Part shown: piece by piece, positions 1 to 7,505 of the stretch | How positions within the stretch are numbered: the stretch's first letter is position 1 | Layout of the letters: the number at the start of each line of letters is the position of its first letter | DNA from: an uncultured Acetobacteraceae bacterium | Lineage (GTDB): Bacteria > Pseudomonadota > Alphaproteobacteria > Acetobacterales > Acetobacteraceae | DNA length: 33,844 nt | Assembly (NCBI GenBank): GCA_937873205.1 | Contig: CALMVO010000097.1 | Coordinates: forward strand, 1 to 33,844 | Direction: 5' to 3' | The notes under the pieces: generated by a model | The model's database searches: none | What the model saw: only the letters and a program-made list of their open reading frames with translations | Told to the model about the DNA's origin: nothing | Position numbers and translations under genes: made by a program

Positions 1-53
1 CAAAACAACAAGCTAGAGGATGATCCGTGAGCCTAAGCGATCGGATCATCCTC
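1..53 (+). mobile_element. Truncated copy (copy 1) of the 102-bp two-hairpin MITE
   Basis: These bases match, without a difference that I can see, the last 53 bases of the complete element at 22375-22476: 15 bases of the A-rich linker followed by the whole 38-bp right-hand hairpin (arms GAGGATGATCCG and CGGATCATCCTC). The left hairpin is missing because the window begins inside the element. The base pair after the element is TG rather than the TA that flanks the other copies, so the outer target duplication is mutated here or this copy inserted differently. From 54 to 221 I see no gene or other recognisable feature. Confidence 0.85.
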
Positions 54-221
54 TGGGTTGCGTCGCGGGGGCGGATGACGGTCATCGACGGCCACCCTGC
101 CTGGCCTCTGTGCCTCGCCGCCGTGGGAGGGGAAGCTGCGGCTCCGTGGTGCGGCACATGGCCTGCGATGCTCCGATGAGCCCGACCCGGCCGCTGCCGC
201 CATGCGACGCCGCCGATCACG

Positions 222-1649
222 CTATGCGGCTGCGATCCCGCGTTGCTCGCCATCGTCCGCGGCCGGGCGGATCGCCATCGCTAGGTCAGGCTGCAGCCTC
301 AGGATGGCGAGCAGCCGCTCGGCGAGCAGCAACCCGGTATCGTTCTGCCAAAGCCAGAGCCCGTTGATCTGACCCCGGAACGACGGCTCGCCGCCCATGG
401 CCTTGCCGGGCCGGAAGCCGGCTGCCAGACCGATCGCGAACAGGCCGTCGACCGGCTCGTCGGCGGCATCGAGCACTTCGCAGCCAGGTCCCGCGAGCAC
501 GCCGCCGGGCCGGTGCATGGCGAGCGGCAGCGGGCTGCCGTCGACGTCGCGGATCGGCAGGCCACGGGGGCGGTAGCCGACGCAGCAGACGATCAGGTCC
601 GCCTGATCGAGGACGCGTCGGTCGTGGCCCCAGGCCTCGGCCATCTCGTGCGTCACGACGCCGTCCGCCGACTGCAACGGGTGCAGATGCAGCCGTGCAT
701 CGGCGGCGTCAGCGTCCAGGCCCAGCAGCTGCCGGGCCAGGGAGCGGCTGTCGAAGCGCAGGCCGCCGAAGCGGAACACGAAGCCGCTGACGGGGCAGAT
801 GTCGTCGAGCCCGAACGCCGTATAACCATCGGCCATCGCCGCCTCGGCGGATGGGTAGAACAAGGTGAGGCGGCTGCGGTGCATCAGCGTGATGGCGGCA
901 TCGGGCGGCAGCCGATCCGGCTCCAGCAACACGCGCAGGCAGGCGATCGCACTGCTAGCGCCGCCGATCACCGCGACCTTCGGCGCCGGCACCGCCGAAA
1001 GCCGCCTGGCGATGTCGGCCAGCCCGTCTTCCGTCATCGCATGGTCGGAGTGCAGCAGCCGATCGCCATAGGCCGGCAGCAGCGGCTGACCGCCGATCTG
1101 CGTCCGCACCAGCCAGCTATCGGACTGCTGGCCGCCGGTCGCGATCACGATCGTCCGGGAGACGATCTCGGTGATCTCCCCGTCCGCGAGACGGCGCAGC
1201 CGGGTCGCCCAGCGTCCGTCCGCCCGCTCCCGCGTACCGACCGCCTCGTATCCGGTCATCACCCGCCCAGCCGGCGCCTCGGCGATGATGTCGGCAAGTG
1301 CTGCGCCAACCAGACGCAGCAGCGTGCCGACCAGGGCCAGCGGCACGGTCTCGCCGCCGAAGCGGGCGATCTCGAGCGCCACCGGGTGGCTGGCCAGGTC
1401 GGCGATCCGCGAGTCGTGCTGACCGCTCAGGCAGGACAGGAAGGTCTGTGCCGAGCTGTCGGAATTGATCACGTAGCCGCCCAGGCGGCCATCGCCGATC
1501 CGGTCCGACCGCTCCACCACCACCAGCCCGTGCGACAGCAGTTCCGGCAACAGCCCGCGCGCCGATGCCGCGAGCAGCGGCGCCAGGCCGGCGGGACCGC
1601 CGCCGACCACGAGGACCCCGACGTGCGCCGATGCGGCCTCGCCTCTCAT
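222..1649 (-). CDS. FAD/NAD(P)-binding oxidoreductase, N-hydroxylase/monooxygenase-like
   Basis: Predicted 475-residue cytoplasmic flavoprotein. A dinucleotide-binding motif (VVGGGPAGLA) lies near residue 15. A second Rossmann-like glycine motif (VIGGASSAIA) lies near residue 230, as in two-dinucleotide-domain flavoprotein monooxygenases. The late segment GLFAIGLAAGFRPG resembles the C-terminal FAD-contact strand of that superfamily. The ATG at 1649 gives an ATGA overlap with the stop of the aminotransferase gene, so the two are almost certainly co-translated; the open frame continues upstream only as a shadow of that gene. Substrate unknown. By context it may oxidise or hydroxylate the amine made by the aminotransferase, which is inference. 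Lysine/ornithine N-hydroxylases are the nearest family by architecture, but I cannot assign one. Confidence 0.8.
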   Translation of the reverse strand: MRGEAASAHVGVLVVGGGPAGLAPLLAASARGLLPELLSHGLVVVERSDRIGDGRLGGYVINSDSSAQTFLSCLSGQHDSRIADLASHPVALEIARFGGETVPLALVGTLLRLVGAALADIIAEAPAGRVMTGYEAVGTRERADGRWATRLRRLADGEITEIVSRTIVIATGGQQSDSWLVRTQIGGQPLLPAYGDRLLHSDHAMTEDGLADIARRLSAVPAPKVAVIGGASSAIACLRVLLEPDRLPPDAAITLMHRSRLTLFYPSAEAAMADGYTAFGLDDICPVSGFVFRFGGLRFDSRSLARQLLGLDADAADARLHLHPLQSADGVVTHEMAEAWGHDRRVLDQADLIVCCVGYRPRGLPIRDVDGSPLPLAMHRPGGVLAGPGCEVLDAADEPVDGLFAIGLAAGFRPGKAMGGEPSFRGQINGLWLWQNDTGLLLAERLLAILRLQPDLAMAIRPAADDGEQRGIAAA

Positions 1650-2923
1650 GACGGTCGCACCTCGGCCATGCACACCGACATCGCGCCGATCGGTTGCGCG
1701 GCGACGTGCGCCGCCAGGTCCGGAAGCGGCAGGTGCCGCAAGGCGCCGCGCCGAAGGTGCCCATAGACCGCCCGCAGCGCCTCGCAGACCGCCTCGACGG
1801 TGCGTGCGGTCATCTCGTCCCACAGCGGCAGCGCCAGGATCGAATGCGACAGGTGAGCGGTCACCGAGAGGTCGTCCGAGATGCTGCGCGACCGGAAGAA
1901 CGGCTGCTCGGCGACGTGCGGCGAGAAGTAGGCGGCAGCGCCGATGCCATCGGCGCCCAGTGCCGCGATGATCTCGTCGCGACGGTCCTCGAAGTTGGCC
2001 GGCGGCAGGATCGGCATGAACTGGCAGGCGCAGCGGCGGCCCCGCATCCGTTGGAACACGTGATCCGGCAGCAGCTGGCGATAGCGATCGGCCAGCATGT
2101 CGCGATGACGCACGATGGCTTCGAACTCGCCCAGCCGACCCAGCGCCAGAAGGGCGCCGATCTCGCTGAGCTTCGAATTCAGCCCCGGCATGGTCGCAGA
2201 GCGGGGCAGGCCGAAGCCGAAATTGCCCATGGTCCGCAGCATCTCGATCAGGTCGCGATCGCCGCAATGGATGACGCCGCCTTCCGCGGTCGCGAACATC
2301 TTGGTGGCGTGCATCGAGAACACGACCGGGAAGGCAAAGCCGGCGCCGAAGCCGCGCCCCTGGTCGTCGAGGCTGCCCAGCGACGCCGCCGCGTCGATCA
2401 CGACGGGGATCCCGGTGCGCTCGGATAGCTGTGCGTAGCGCTCGAGATCGACACAGTTTCCAAACGTTGCGTAAGGCACGATGACGGCGATGTCATCGCC
2501 GTGGCACGCGATCAGCCGTTCTTCGGCCTCGGCACTGGAACTCCAATCGTCGGGATCGACGTCGCAGAACAGCGGCGTGAGCCCGATCCAGTCAGCGGCC
2601 TGGGCGGCGGCGGCGAAGGTGAAGGACGGCATCAGCGCATAGCGACGGCGGTGCGACGGCGGCCACCTCGTACCCGACCGCCGCTCGATGACCGCCCGCA
2701 TCGCCATCATCAGCCCGATCGTGGCGTTGCAGACGGTGACGCAGCCGCCTGCATCGTTCAGCAGCTGCTCCTCCAGCGCGCGCTCGAAGCGCGCATTGGT
2801 CGGCCCGTAGTTCGTGAAGATCCGCGACTGCTCGATCGCCTGCAGCTCGCTGGCCAGACCGCTCAGCCGCGGCGGCGATGGTCGGAGGAACGGGATCTTC
2901 ACGTCGCGGCCGCCCATCTTCAT
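1646..2923 (-). CDS. DegT/DnrJ/EryC1/StrS-family PLP-dependent aminotransferase
   Basis: About 425 residues, the usual length for this fold-type I family, which transaminates keto-sugars or related carbonyl compounds. The N-terminal IPFLRPSPP leads into the substrate region. VIDAAASLG carries the Asp that pairs with the PLP pyridine nitrogen. MHATKMFATAEGGVI holds the SxHxxK-type motif whose Lys forms the internal aldimine. GLNSKLSEIGALLAL matches the conserved NxKxSEI region. Start choice: AGGA (minus strand) lies 2 bases before the ATG at 2923 and 8 before the ATG at 2917, so either is possible; a GTG at 2959 is less likely. It is the first gene of a two-gene unit with the flavoprotein. No sugar-nucleotide genes are nearby, so the substrate is open. 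Confidence 0.88.
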   Translation of the reverse strand: MKMGGRDVKIPFLRPSPPRLSGLASELQAIEQSRIFTNYGPTNARFERALEEQLLNDAGGCVTVCNATIGLMMAMRAVIERRSGTRWPPSHRRRYALMPSFTFAAAAQAADWIGLTPLFCDVDPDDWSSSAEAEERLIACHGDDIAVIVPYATFGNCVDLERYAQLSERTGIPVVIDAAASLGSLDDQGRGFGAGFAFPVVFSMHATKMFATAEGGVIHCGDRDLIEMLRTMGNFGFGLPRSATMPGLNSKLSEIGALLALGRLGEFEAIVRHRDMLADRYRQLLPDHVFQRMRGRRCACQFMPILPPANFEDRRDEIIAALGADGIGAAAYFSPHVAEQPFFRSRSISDDLSVTAHLSHSILALPLWDEMTARTVEAVCEALRAVYGHLRRGALRHLPLPDLAAHVAAQPIGAMSVCMAEVRPS

Positions 2924-2971
2924 AGTCCTGTCGAACGTCGTTGCGGGAGAAGCAGGCACGGGGATACGGCT

Positions 2972-2998
2972 GCAATCTTAAGTTGTGCTTAAGATTGC
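2972..2998. promoter_or_regulatory. Perfect 27-bp dyad upstream of the aminotransferase gene, probable operator
   Basis: Two perfect 11-base arms (GCAATCTTAAG and CTTAAGATTGC) are separated by the 5-base spacer TTGTG. The dyad lies about 50-75 bases before the start of the aminotransferase gene and is AT-rich against a very GC-rich background. There is no T-run, and it sits upstream of a gene rather than at a gene end, so a dimeric-regulator site fits better than a terminator. No regulator gene lies beside it, and I do not recognise the motif as a known consensus. Confidence 0.6.
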
Positions 2999-3288
2999 CG
3001 ATGGAAGCGTGATTGTTGGTCCAAAAAATGCGGCGTGGCCGCGGACGCTGATAACATCTCGAACGATGAGACGATGGTGCGGGCGCCAAACCCGTCACAT
3101 AAGAAAAATACAACACGCGAAAGTTGAATAACTTCTTATTAATGACCGTGAGCCGTCACGCGCCAATCGGCGCGTCAAGCCTTCATCAGTATTATGAGCT
3201 CGGGTGATTCGGGCACGCTCGATGCCCTCGCAGCGCCATGGCGCCACGATCCGTTCATTACACGATCGATTAGATTGGGATGGACAGG
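2999..3288. other. AT-richer intergenic region between nadC and the aminotransferase pair
   Basis: This stretch is much less GC-rich than the flanking genes and holds no convincing ORF. Visible structure: a short inverted repeat AAGTT-GAAT-AACTT at 3121-3134; separated arms ATAAGAA (3099-3105) and TTCTTAT (3133-3139); and a hairpin with arms ACGCGCC and GGCGCGT near 3157-3174. It probably holds the promoter of the aminotransferase pair and the 3' end of the nad transcript. I could not place a convincing -35/-10 pair or a terminator with a U-tract. Confidence 0.5.
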
Positions 3289-4167
3289 CTAGGCGTCGTG
3301 ATCCAGCCCGATGTCGAGCACCGACACCGAGTGCGTTAGCCAGCCGATCGAGATCAGGTCGACGCCGGTGGCCGCCAGCGCCGGCGCCGTGTCGGGCGTC
3401 ACCCGCCCGGATGCCTCCGACACGGCCCGCCCGCCAATCATCGACACCGCCTGCGCCAGCAGGTCCGGCCCCATGTTGTCGAGCAGCACCGCGTCCGGCC
3501 GCAGCGGCAGCGCCTCGGCGAGCTGCGCCAGCGTGTCGACCTCGACCTCGATCTTCACCAGGTGGCCGATCGCCTGCCGCGCCCGCTCGATCGCCACCGC
3601 CACGCCGCCGGCGATGGCGATGTGGTTGTCCTTGATCAGCACGGCGTCATCAAGGCCGAAGCGGTGGTTGGCGCCGCCGCCGACCCGGACGGCGTACTTC
3701 TGCAGGGCGCGCAACCCCGGGATGGTCTTGCGGGTGCAGCAGATCCGCGTCCGCGTGCCCTCGACCGCCCGCACCACGCGCGCCGTCGCGGAGGCGATCC
3801 CGCTCAGGTGCGACAGGTAGTTCAGCGCCACCCGCTCCGCCGTCAGCACGCCGCGCGCCGGGCCTTCGACCGTGGCGATGCGATCCCCCGGCACGATGGC
3901 AGCGCCATCCGGACGATGCACGATCACCTGCAGCCGCGGGTCGACCAGCGCGAAGGCCAGTCGGGCCAGATCGATGCCAGCCACCACCCCGGGCTCTCGC
4001 GCGCGCAGCACGCATCGGGTACGCAGTGTGTCCGGCACGATCGCGTTCGTGGTGACGTCGCCGGCCCGGCCGAGATCCTCCAGCAGCGCCGCCCGCACCA
4101 GCGGCTCCAGCATCAGGTCGGGCAGCGGCACCACGCCGGTCACCACGCCGGTCACGACGCCGGTCAC
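3289..4167 (-). CDS. nadC: Nicotinate-nucleotide pyrophosphorylase (quinolinate phosphoribosyltransferase)
   Basis: NadC converts quinolinate and PRPP to nicotinate mononucleotide, CO2 and pyrophosphate, the third step of de novo NAD synthesis. The ~292-residue product has family hallmarks: LEDLGRAGDVTTNAI near the N-terminus, LNYLSHLSGIAS, TRICCTRKTIPGLRALQKYAV (with the conserved TRKT-PG-R core), GGGANHRFGL, LIKDNHI, IEVEV and LLDNM, and ISIGWLTHS at the C-terminus. The GTG at 4167 overlaps the nadB stop as GTGA and has GAGG 8 bases upstream, so it is chosen over the long upstream extension that merely shadows nadB. The start lies in a 12-bp tandem repeat that gives the protein an unusual VVTG-repeat beginning. 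It is the last gene of nadABC. Confidence 0.95.
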   Translation of the reverse strand: MTGVVTGVVTGVVPLPDLMLEPLVRAALLEDLGRAGDVTTNAIVPDTLRTRCVLRAREPGVVAGIDLARLAFALVDPRLQVIVHRPDGAAIVPGDRIATVEGPARGVLTAERVALNYLSHLSGIASATARVVRAVEGTRTRICCTRKTIPGLRALQKYAVRVGGGANHRFGLDDAVLIKDNHIAIAGGVAVAIERARQAIGHLVKIEVEVDTLAQLAEALPLRPDAVLLDNMGPDLLAQAVSMIGGRAVSEASGRVTPDTAPALAATGVDLISIGWLTHSVSVLDIGLDHDA

Positions 4168-4173
4168 GACGCC
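4129..4173. repeat. 12-bp tandem repeat (3.75 copies) across the nadB stop and nadC start
   Basis: On the plus strand the unit is CACCACGCCGGT, with one variant base (CACGACGCCGGT) in the two right-hand units. Read on the minus strand it encodes VVTG repeats at the N-terminus of NadC and supplies six in-frame GTG codons (first bases 4167, 4155, 4146, 4143, 4134 and 4131). The unit is a multiple of three, so loss or gain of copies would keep nadC in frame. Confidence 0.85.
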
Positions 4174-5702
4174 AGCCTCAGCTCCGGCCGTAGCAGCCGG
4201 GCCCTCGCTTCGCCGAGGGTGATCGTCGTGCGCACCGCGTTCGCCGCGCGCCCGGGATGGTCGGTGCGATAATGGCCGCCGCGGCTCTCGCGACGATCCA
4301 GCGCCGACAGGCACAGCAGCAGCCCGATCAGCGCCGCGTCATCGGCGTCGGCCAGCGGCGCCAGCGTGCCGACCGCGGCCTCGAGCCCAGCCTGGTCCCG
4401 CAGCACTCCAGCCGCGTACGCCATCGTCTGCCGCACCAACGCCAGCGTGCTCGGCCGTGCCGCCGGTGGGACCCCCGCCGGCAGTTCGGCGGACGCCTCC
4501 CGCGCCACCTCCCGGCCGATCGCGGCCGCCACCGCCACCGCGCCGACCGCGGCCTCCAGCAGCGAGTTGCTGGCCAGCCGGTTGGCGCCGTGCAGCCCGG
4601 TGCAGGCGACCTCGCCGCAGGCATACAACCCGGGGACCGAGCTGCGCCCGTCCGCATCCACCATCAGGCCGCCCATGTGGTAGTGCGCCGCCGGCCGCAC
4701 CGGGATCGGCATGGTCGCCGGATCGATGCCACGCTCGCGGCAGCGGGCGGCGATGCCCGGAAACCGGCGCTCGAAGCGGTCGCCCAACGCCGTGCGCGCA
4801 TCCAGGAACACGGCATGGCCGGCGCCCAGATGGCGCCAGACCGCCCGCGACACCACGTCGCGCGGCGCCAGCTCGGACTCCATGAAACGCGCGCCGGTCT
4901 CGTCGATCAGAGTCGCTCCCTCGCCGCGCACCGCCTCGCTGACCAGCCGCAGCGGCGCATCGGCGACGCTGCCCGGCACCGCCAGCGCGGTCGGGTGGAA
5001 CTGCACGAACTCGAGGTCGCCGAGCCGGGCGCCGGCGCGCGCCGCGGCCGCGAGCCCGCTGCCGGTGGCACCCATCGGGTTGGTGGTGTCGCGGAACAGC
5101 GCGCCCAGCCCGCCGGTCGCCAGCACCACCTGACCGGTCGCCAGCGCCGCGCGCCGTCCGTCCTGCTCCAGCACCACGCCGACGATCCGCGCCCCGGGGA
5201 AGCCGGCCTCGGTCAGCAGCGACGACAGCCGCGTGTGCTCCAGCACCGTCACCGACGGACAGGCCAGCACCGCCGCCCGCAGCGCCCGCACGATCTCGGC
5301 GCCGGTGGCGTCGCCGGCCGCGTGCACGATGCGCCGCCGCGCATGCGCCGCCTCCAACCCGACCGCAAGCTTTCCGTCGGGGGCGCGGTCGAACCGGACC
5401 CCGTGCCGCACCAGGATGTCGATCACCGCGGGGCCAGCGGCGGTGATCCGCGCCGCCACCGCCGCGTCGCAGAGCCCGTCGCCGGCGGCCAGCGTGTCGG
5501 CCAGGTGCAGCGCCGGGCTGTCGTCCTCGGCGACCGCGACCGCGATGCCGCCCTGCGCCCAGCCGCTGGAGCCCTCGGCGCCCAGCGGCGCCCGGGTCAC
5601 CAGCACGCAGCGCCGCGGCGCCAGCTCCAGCGCCGTCAGCAGCCCGGCCAGCCCGGAGCCGACGATGACCGGCTGTCCGGCCAATCCGTCGAGCGCGCTC
5701 AT
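4164..5702 (-). CDS. nadB: L-aspartate oxidase
   Basis: NadB is a flavoenzyme that oxidises L-aspartate to iminoaspartate, the substrate of NadA. The 512-residue product starts with an FAD-binding motif ([11 protein letters not shown], from about residue 12). It has the succinate dehydrogenase/aspartate oxidase segment [14 protein letters not shown], the conserved [10 protein letters not shown], the catalytic-arginine region [24 protein letters not shown] and the FAD-contact [28 protein letters not shown] helical C-terminal domain ends with [11 protein letters not shown], typical of NadB rather than SdhA. The ATG at 5702 overlaps the nadA stop as ATGA, and the stop at 4164 overlaps the nadC GTG. 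Longer upstream frames only shadow nadA. Confidence 0.97.
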   Translation of the reverse strand: MSALDGLAGQPVIVGSGLAGLLTALELAPRRCVLVTRAPLGAEGSSGWAQGGIAVAVAEDDSPALHLADTLAAGDGLCDAAVAARITAAGPAVIDILVRHGVRFDRAPDGKLAVGLEAAHARRRIVHAAGDATGAEIVRALRAAVLACPSVTVLEHTRLSSLLTEAGFPGARIVGVVLEQDGRRAALATGQVVLATGGLGALFRDTTNPMGATGSGLAAAARAGARLGDLEFVQFHPTALAVPGSVADAPLRLVSEAVRGEGATLIDETGARFMESELAPRDVVSRAVWRHLGAGHAVFLDARTALGDRFERRFPGIAARCRERGIDPATMPIPVRPAAHYHMGGLMVDADGRSSVPGLYACGEVACTGLHGANRLASNSLLEAAVGAVAVAAAIGREVAREASAELPAGVPPAARPSTLALVRQTMAYAAGVLRDQAGLEAAVGTLAPLADADDAALIGLLLCLSALDRRESRGGHYRTDHPGRAANAVRTTITLGEARARLLRPELRLAS

Positions 5703-6673
5703 AGCGCCAGCATCCGCTCGACCGCCGCCCGCGCTCGAACCGCCAGATGCAGCTCGATCTCGACCTCGGTGGTCATGGTCTCCAGGCAGTTCCGGATCGC
5801 CGGCAGCGTGATCCGCTTCATGTGCGGGCACAGGTTGCAGGGCCGCACGAACTCGATGTCGGGGTGCAGCACCGCCAGGTTGTCGCTCATCGAGCACTCG
5901 GTGATCAGCAGCACCCGCGACGACCGGCCGCTGGCGACGAACTCCGACATGTGCGCCGTCGAGCCAGAGAAGTCGGCTTCCGCCACCACCTCAGGCGGGC
6001 ACTCGGGATGCGCCAGCACGACGATGCCGGGGTTCTCGGCCCGCAGCCGGCGGATCTCCTCCGGCGTGAAGCGCTCGTGCACCTCGCAATGGCCGGCCCA
6101 GGTGATGATGCGGATGCCGGTCTCGTTGGCGATGTTCTGCGCCAGGTACTCGTCGGGGATCATGATGACGCTCTCGGTGCCCAGCCCCTCGACGATGCGC
6201 CGGGCGTTGCCCGAGGTGCAGCAGACGTCGCTCTCTGCCTTCACCGCGGCCGAGGTGTTGACGTAGGTCACCACCGGCACGCCGGGATAGCGGCTTCGCA
6301 GCAGCCGCACGTCGGCGGGCGTGATGGACTCCGCCAGCGAGCAGCCGGCGCGCATGTCCGGCATCAGCACCCGCTTGGCCGGATTGAGGAGCTTTGCGGT
6401 CTCAGCCATGAAATGCACGCCGGCCATGACGATGGTGTCCGCGCGCACGGTCTGCGCCTCGCGGGCCAGCGCCAGGCTGTCGCCGACGATGTCGGCCACG
6501 CAGTGGAAAATCTCCGGCGTCTGGTAGTTGTGCGCCAGGATAACGGCGTTGCGTTCCCGCTTCAGCTCCAGGATCGCCTCGATGTCCTCCTCGAACAGCG
6601 TCCACTCGGCCGGAGGGATGACGCGGCTGACACGGTCGTAGAGCGGTGCGGTGCGGGTGAGGACATCCTGCAT
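5699..6673 (-). CDS. nadA: Quinolinate synthase A
   Basis: NadA condenses iminoaspartate with dihydroxyacetone phosphate to quinolinate, using a [4Fe-4S] cluster. The 324-residue product has the expected cluster cysteines in AGCSLAES (C111), AGHCEVHE (C196) and PCNLCPHM (C279/C282). It also has [38 protein letters not shown] and HPECPPEV, all typical of the family. The ATG at 6673 has AGGA 9 bases upstream. It is the promoter-proximal gene of nadABC. A palindrome spanning a TATACT-like -10 lies 13-35 bases upstream of the start and probably controls the operon. Confidence 0.97.
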   Translation of the reverse strand: MQDVLTRTAPLYDRVSRVIPPAEWTLFEEDIEAILELKRERNAVILAHNYQTPEIFHCVADIVGDSLALAREAQTVRADTIVMAGVHFMAETAKLLNPAKRVLMPDMRAGCSLAESITPADVRLLRSRYPGVPVVTYVNTSAAVKAESDVCCTSGNARRIVEGLGTESVIMIPDEYLAQNIANETGIRIITWAGHCEVHERFTPEEIRRLRAENPGIVVLAHPECPPEVVAEADFSGSTAHMSEFVASGRSSRVLLITECSMSDNLAVLHPDIEFVRPCNLCPHMKRITLPAIRNCLETMTTEVEIELHLAVRARAAVERMLAL

Positions 6674-6685
6674 CGAGATGGATCC

Positions 6686-6708
6686 TTAATGCTCAACCGG
6701 AGTATAAA
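6686..6708 (-). promoter_or_regulatory. Palindrome over the nadA promoter, candidate NadQ operator
   Basis: On the plus strand the half-sites are TTAATGCTC (6686-6694) and GAGTATAAA (6700-6708), separated by AACCG. They are inverted repeats matching at 7 of 9 positions. On the minus strand the right half contains TATACT (6706-6701), a good -10 hexamer for nadA, so a bound protein would block the promoter. I found no convincing -35. A gene for a NadQ-type regulator lies about 0.8 kb away, which makes NadQ the natural candidate ligand. That assignment is inference. Confidence 0.55.
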
Positions 6709-6801
6709 TCAGACCGAAGAAAAAGCGCCCGTGGCGCGCCGTCTATATCGTGGTGATCGAGCGACCGTCGTCAAGGGCGGCCCCGGGGATCCGCGGTCGG
6801 G

Positions 6802-6825
6802 CCGCGGGCCGAACGAGGCCCGCGG
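6802..6825. repeat. GC-rich hairpin between the fasciclin gene and nadA
   Basis: Perfect 9-base arms CCGCGGGCC and GGCCCGCGG flank a 6-base loop (GAACGA), about 32 bases past the stop of the fasciclin gene on the minus strand. It could help end that transcript, but no T-tract follows, so it is not a canonical intrinsic terminator. Next to it (about 6824-6845) are three short near-repeats of GTCGGCGG. Confidence 0.4.
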
Positions 6826-6856
6826 GTCGGCGGGTCGGCGGGCCGGCGGTGACGGC

Positions 6857-7405
6857 CTACTTCGGCATCAGCACCTTGTCGATGACCTGCACCATGCCGT
6901 TCGACTGGGCGACGTTGGCCACCGTGATGCTGGCGGTGTCGCCGGCCTCGTCGGCCACCATCAGCTTGCCGTCCGGATCGGTGATGGTGAGCGGATCGCC
7001 CTGAACGGTCTTCAGCATCGCAGTCCCGCCGCCCTTGCTGACCAGCGACTTTAGCGCCTTCGTGGTCAGCCGTCCCGGTACGACGTGGTAGGTCAGGATC
7101 TTGTCCAGCTGGCTCTTGTTCTCGGGCTTCAGCAGGGTGTCGACGGTGCCGGATGGCAGTGCCGCGAATGCGTCGTTGGTTGGCGCGAACACCGTGAATG
7201 GCCCCGGGCCGCTCAGCGTGCCTGCCAGGCCGCCGGCCTTCACCGCAGCGACGAGCGTCGTGAGGTTGCTGGCCTTGGAGGCGTTCTGGACGATCGTCTT
7301 GCTGGGCGACATCGCCGCACCGCCGACGACCGGATTGGCCGCGGCGAACGCGACCGAGCCCGAGAGCGACACCAGCATCGTGCCGAGCAGAATCTTCCTA
7401 TGCAT
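6857..7405 (-). CDS. Secreted fasciclin (FAS1) domain protein
   Basis: 182 residues, one FAS1 domain. The N-terminus MHRKILLGTMLVSLSGSVAFA is a classic signal peptide with a likely cut after AFA, so the protein is exported. The mature part has the two FAS1 signature blocks: H1-like FTVFAPTNDAFAALP and H2-like LTYHVVPGRL, ending with GMVQVIDKVLMP. FAS1 proteins are adhesion or extracytoplasmic proteins, and the bacterial single-domain forms are mostly uncharacterised. The ATG at 7405 has AAGGA 7 bases upstream. A 10-bp perfect palindrome CGTGATCACG lies at 7434-7443 in the upstream region. It is probably transcribed on its own; a functional link to its neighbours is not evident. Confidence 0.93.
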   Translation of the reverse strand: MHRKILLGTMLVSLSGSVAFAAANPVVGGAAMSPSKTIVQNASKASNLTTLVAAVKAGGLAGTLSGPGPFTVFAPTNDAFAALPSGTVDTLLKPENKSQLDKILTYHVVPGRLTTKALKSLVSKGGGTAMLKTVQGDPLTITDPDGKLMVADEAGDTASITVANVAQSNGMVQVIDKVLMPK

Positions 7406-7505
7406 TTCAACATCCTTGGAGACGATGATCGAACGTGATCACGCCTCCACTACGTTCTGCCTCGGCGTGCGGATGCGCGGTCTCCGCCGGCCGGCCGGCG
7501 GCCCG

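Noticed and set aside
20-367. 115-residue plus-strand ORF at the window start
   Set aside because: It begins inside the MITE, is Arg/Pro/Ala-rich with no ribosome site and runs antisense into the flavoprotein gene; a GC-rich shadow.
2592-3116. 174-residue minus-strand ORF starting near 3116, upstream of the aminotransferase
   Set aside because: It reads through the dyad and then the aminotransferase gene in the wrong frame, losing all similarity; the aminotransferase frame is clearly the real one.
6802-6825. Intrinsic terminator of the fasciclin gene
   Set aside because: The stem is strong but no T-tract follows on the minus strand, so I list it only as a hairpin.
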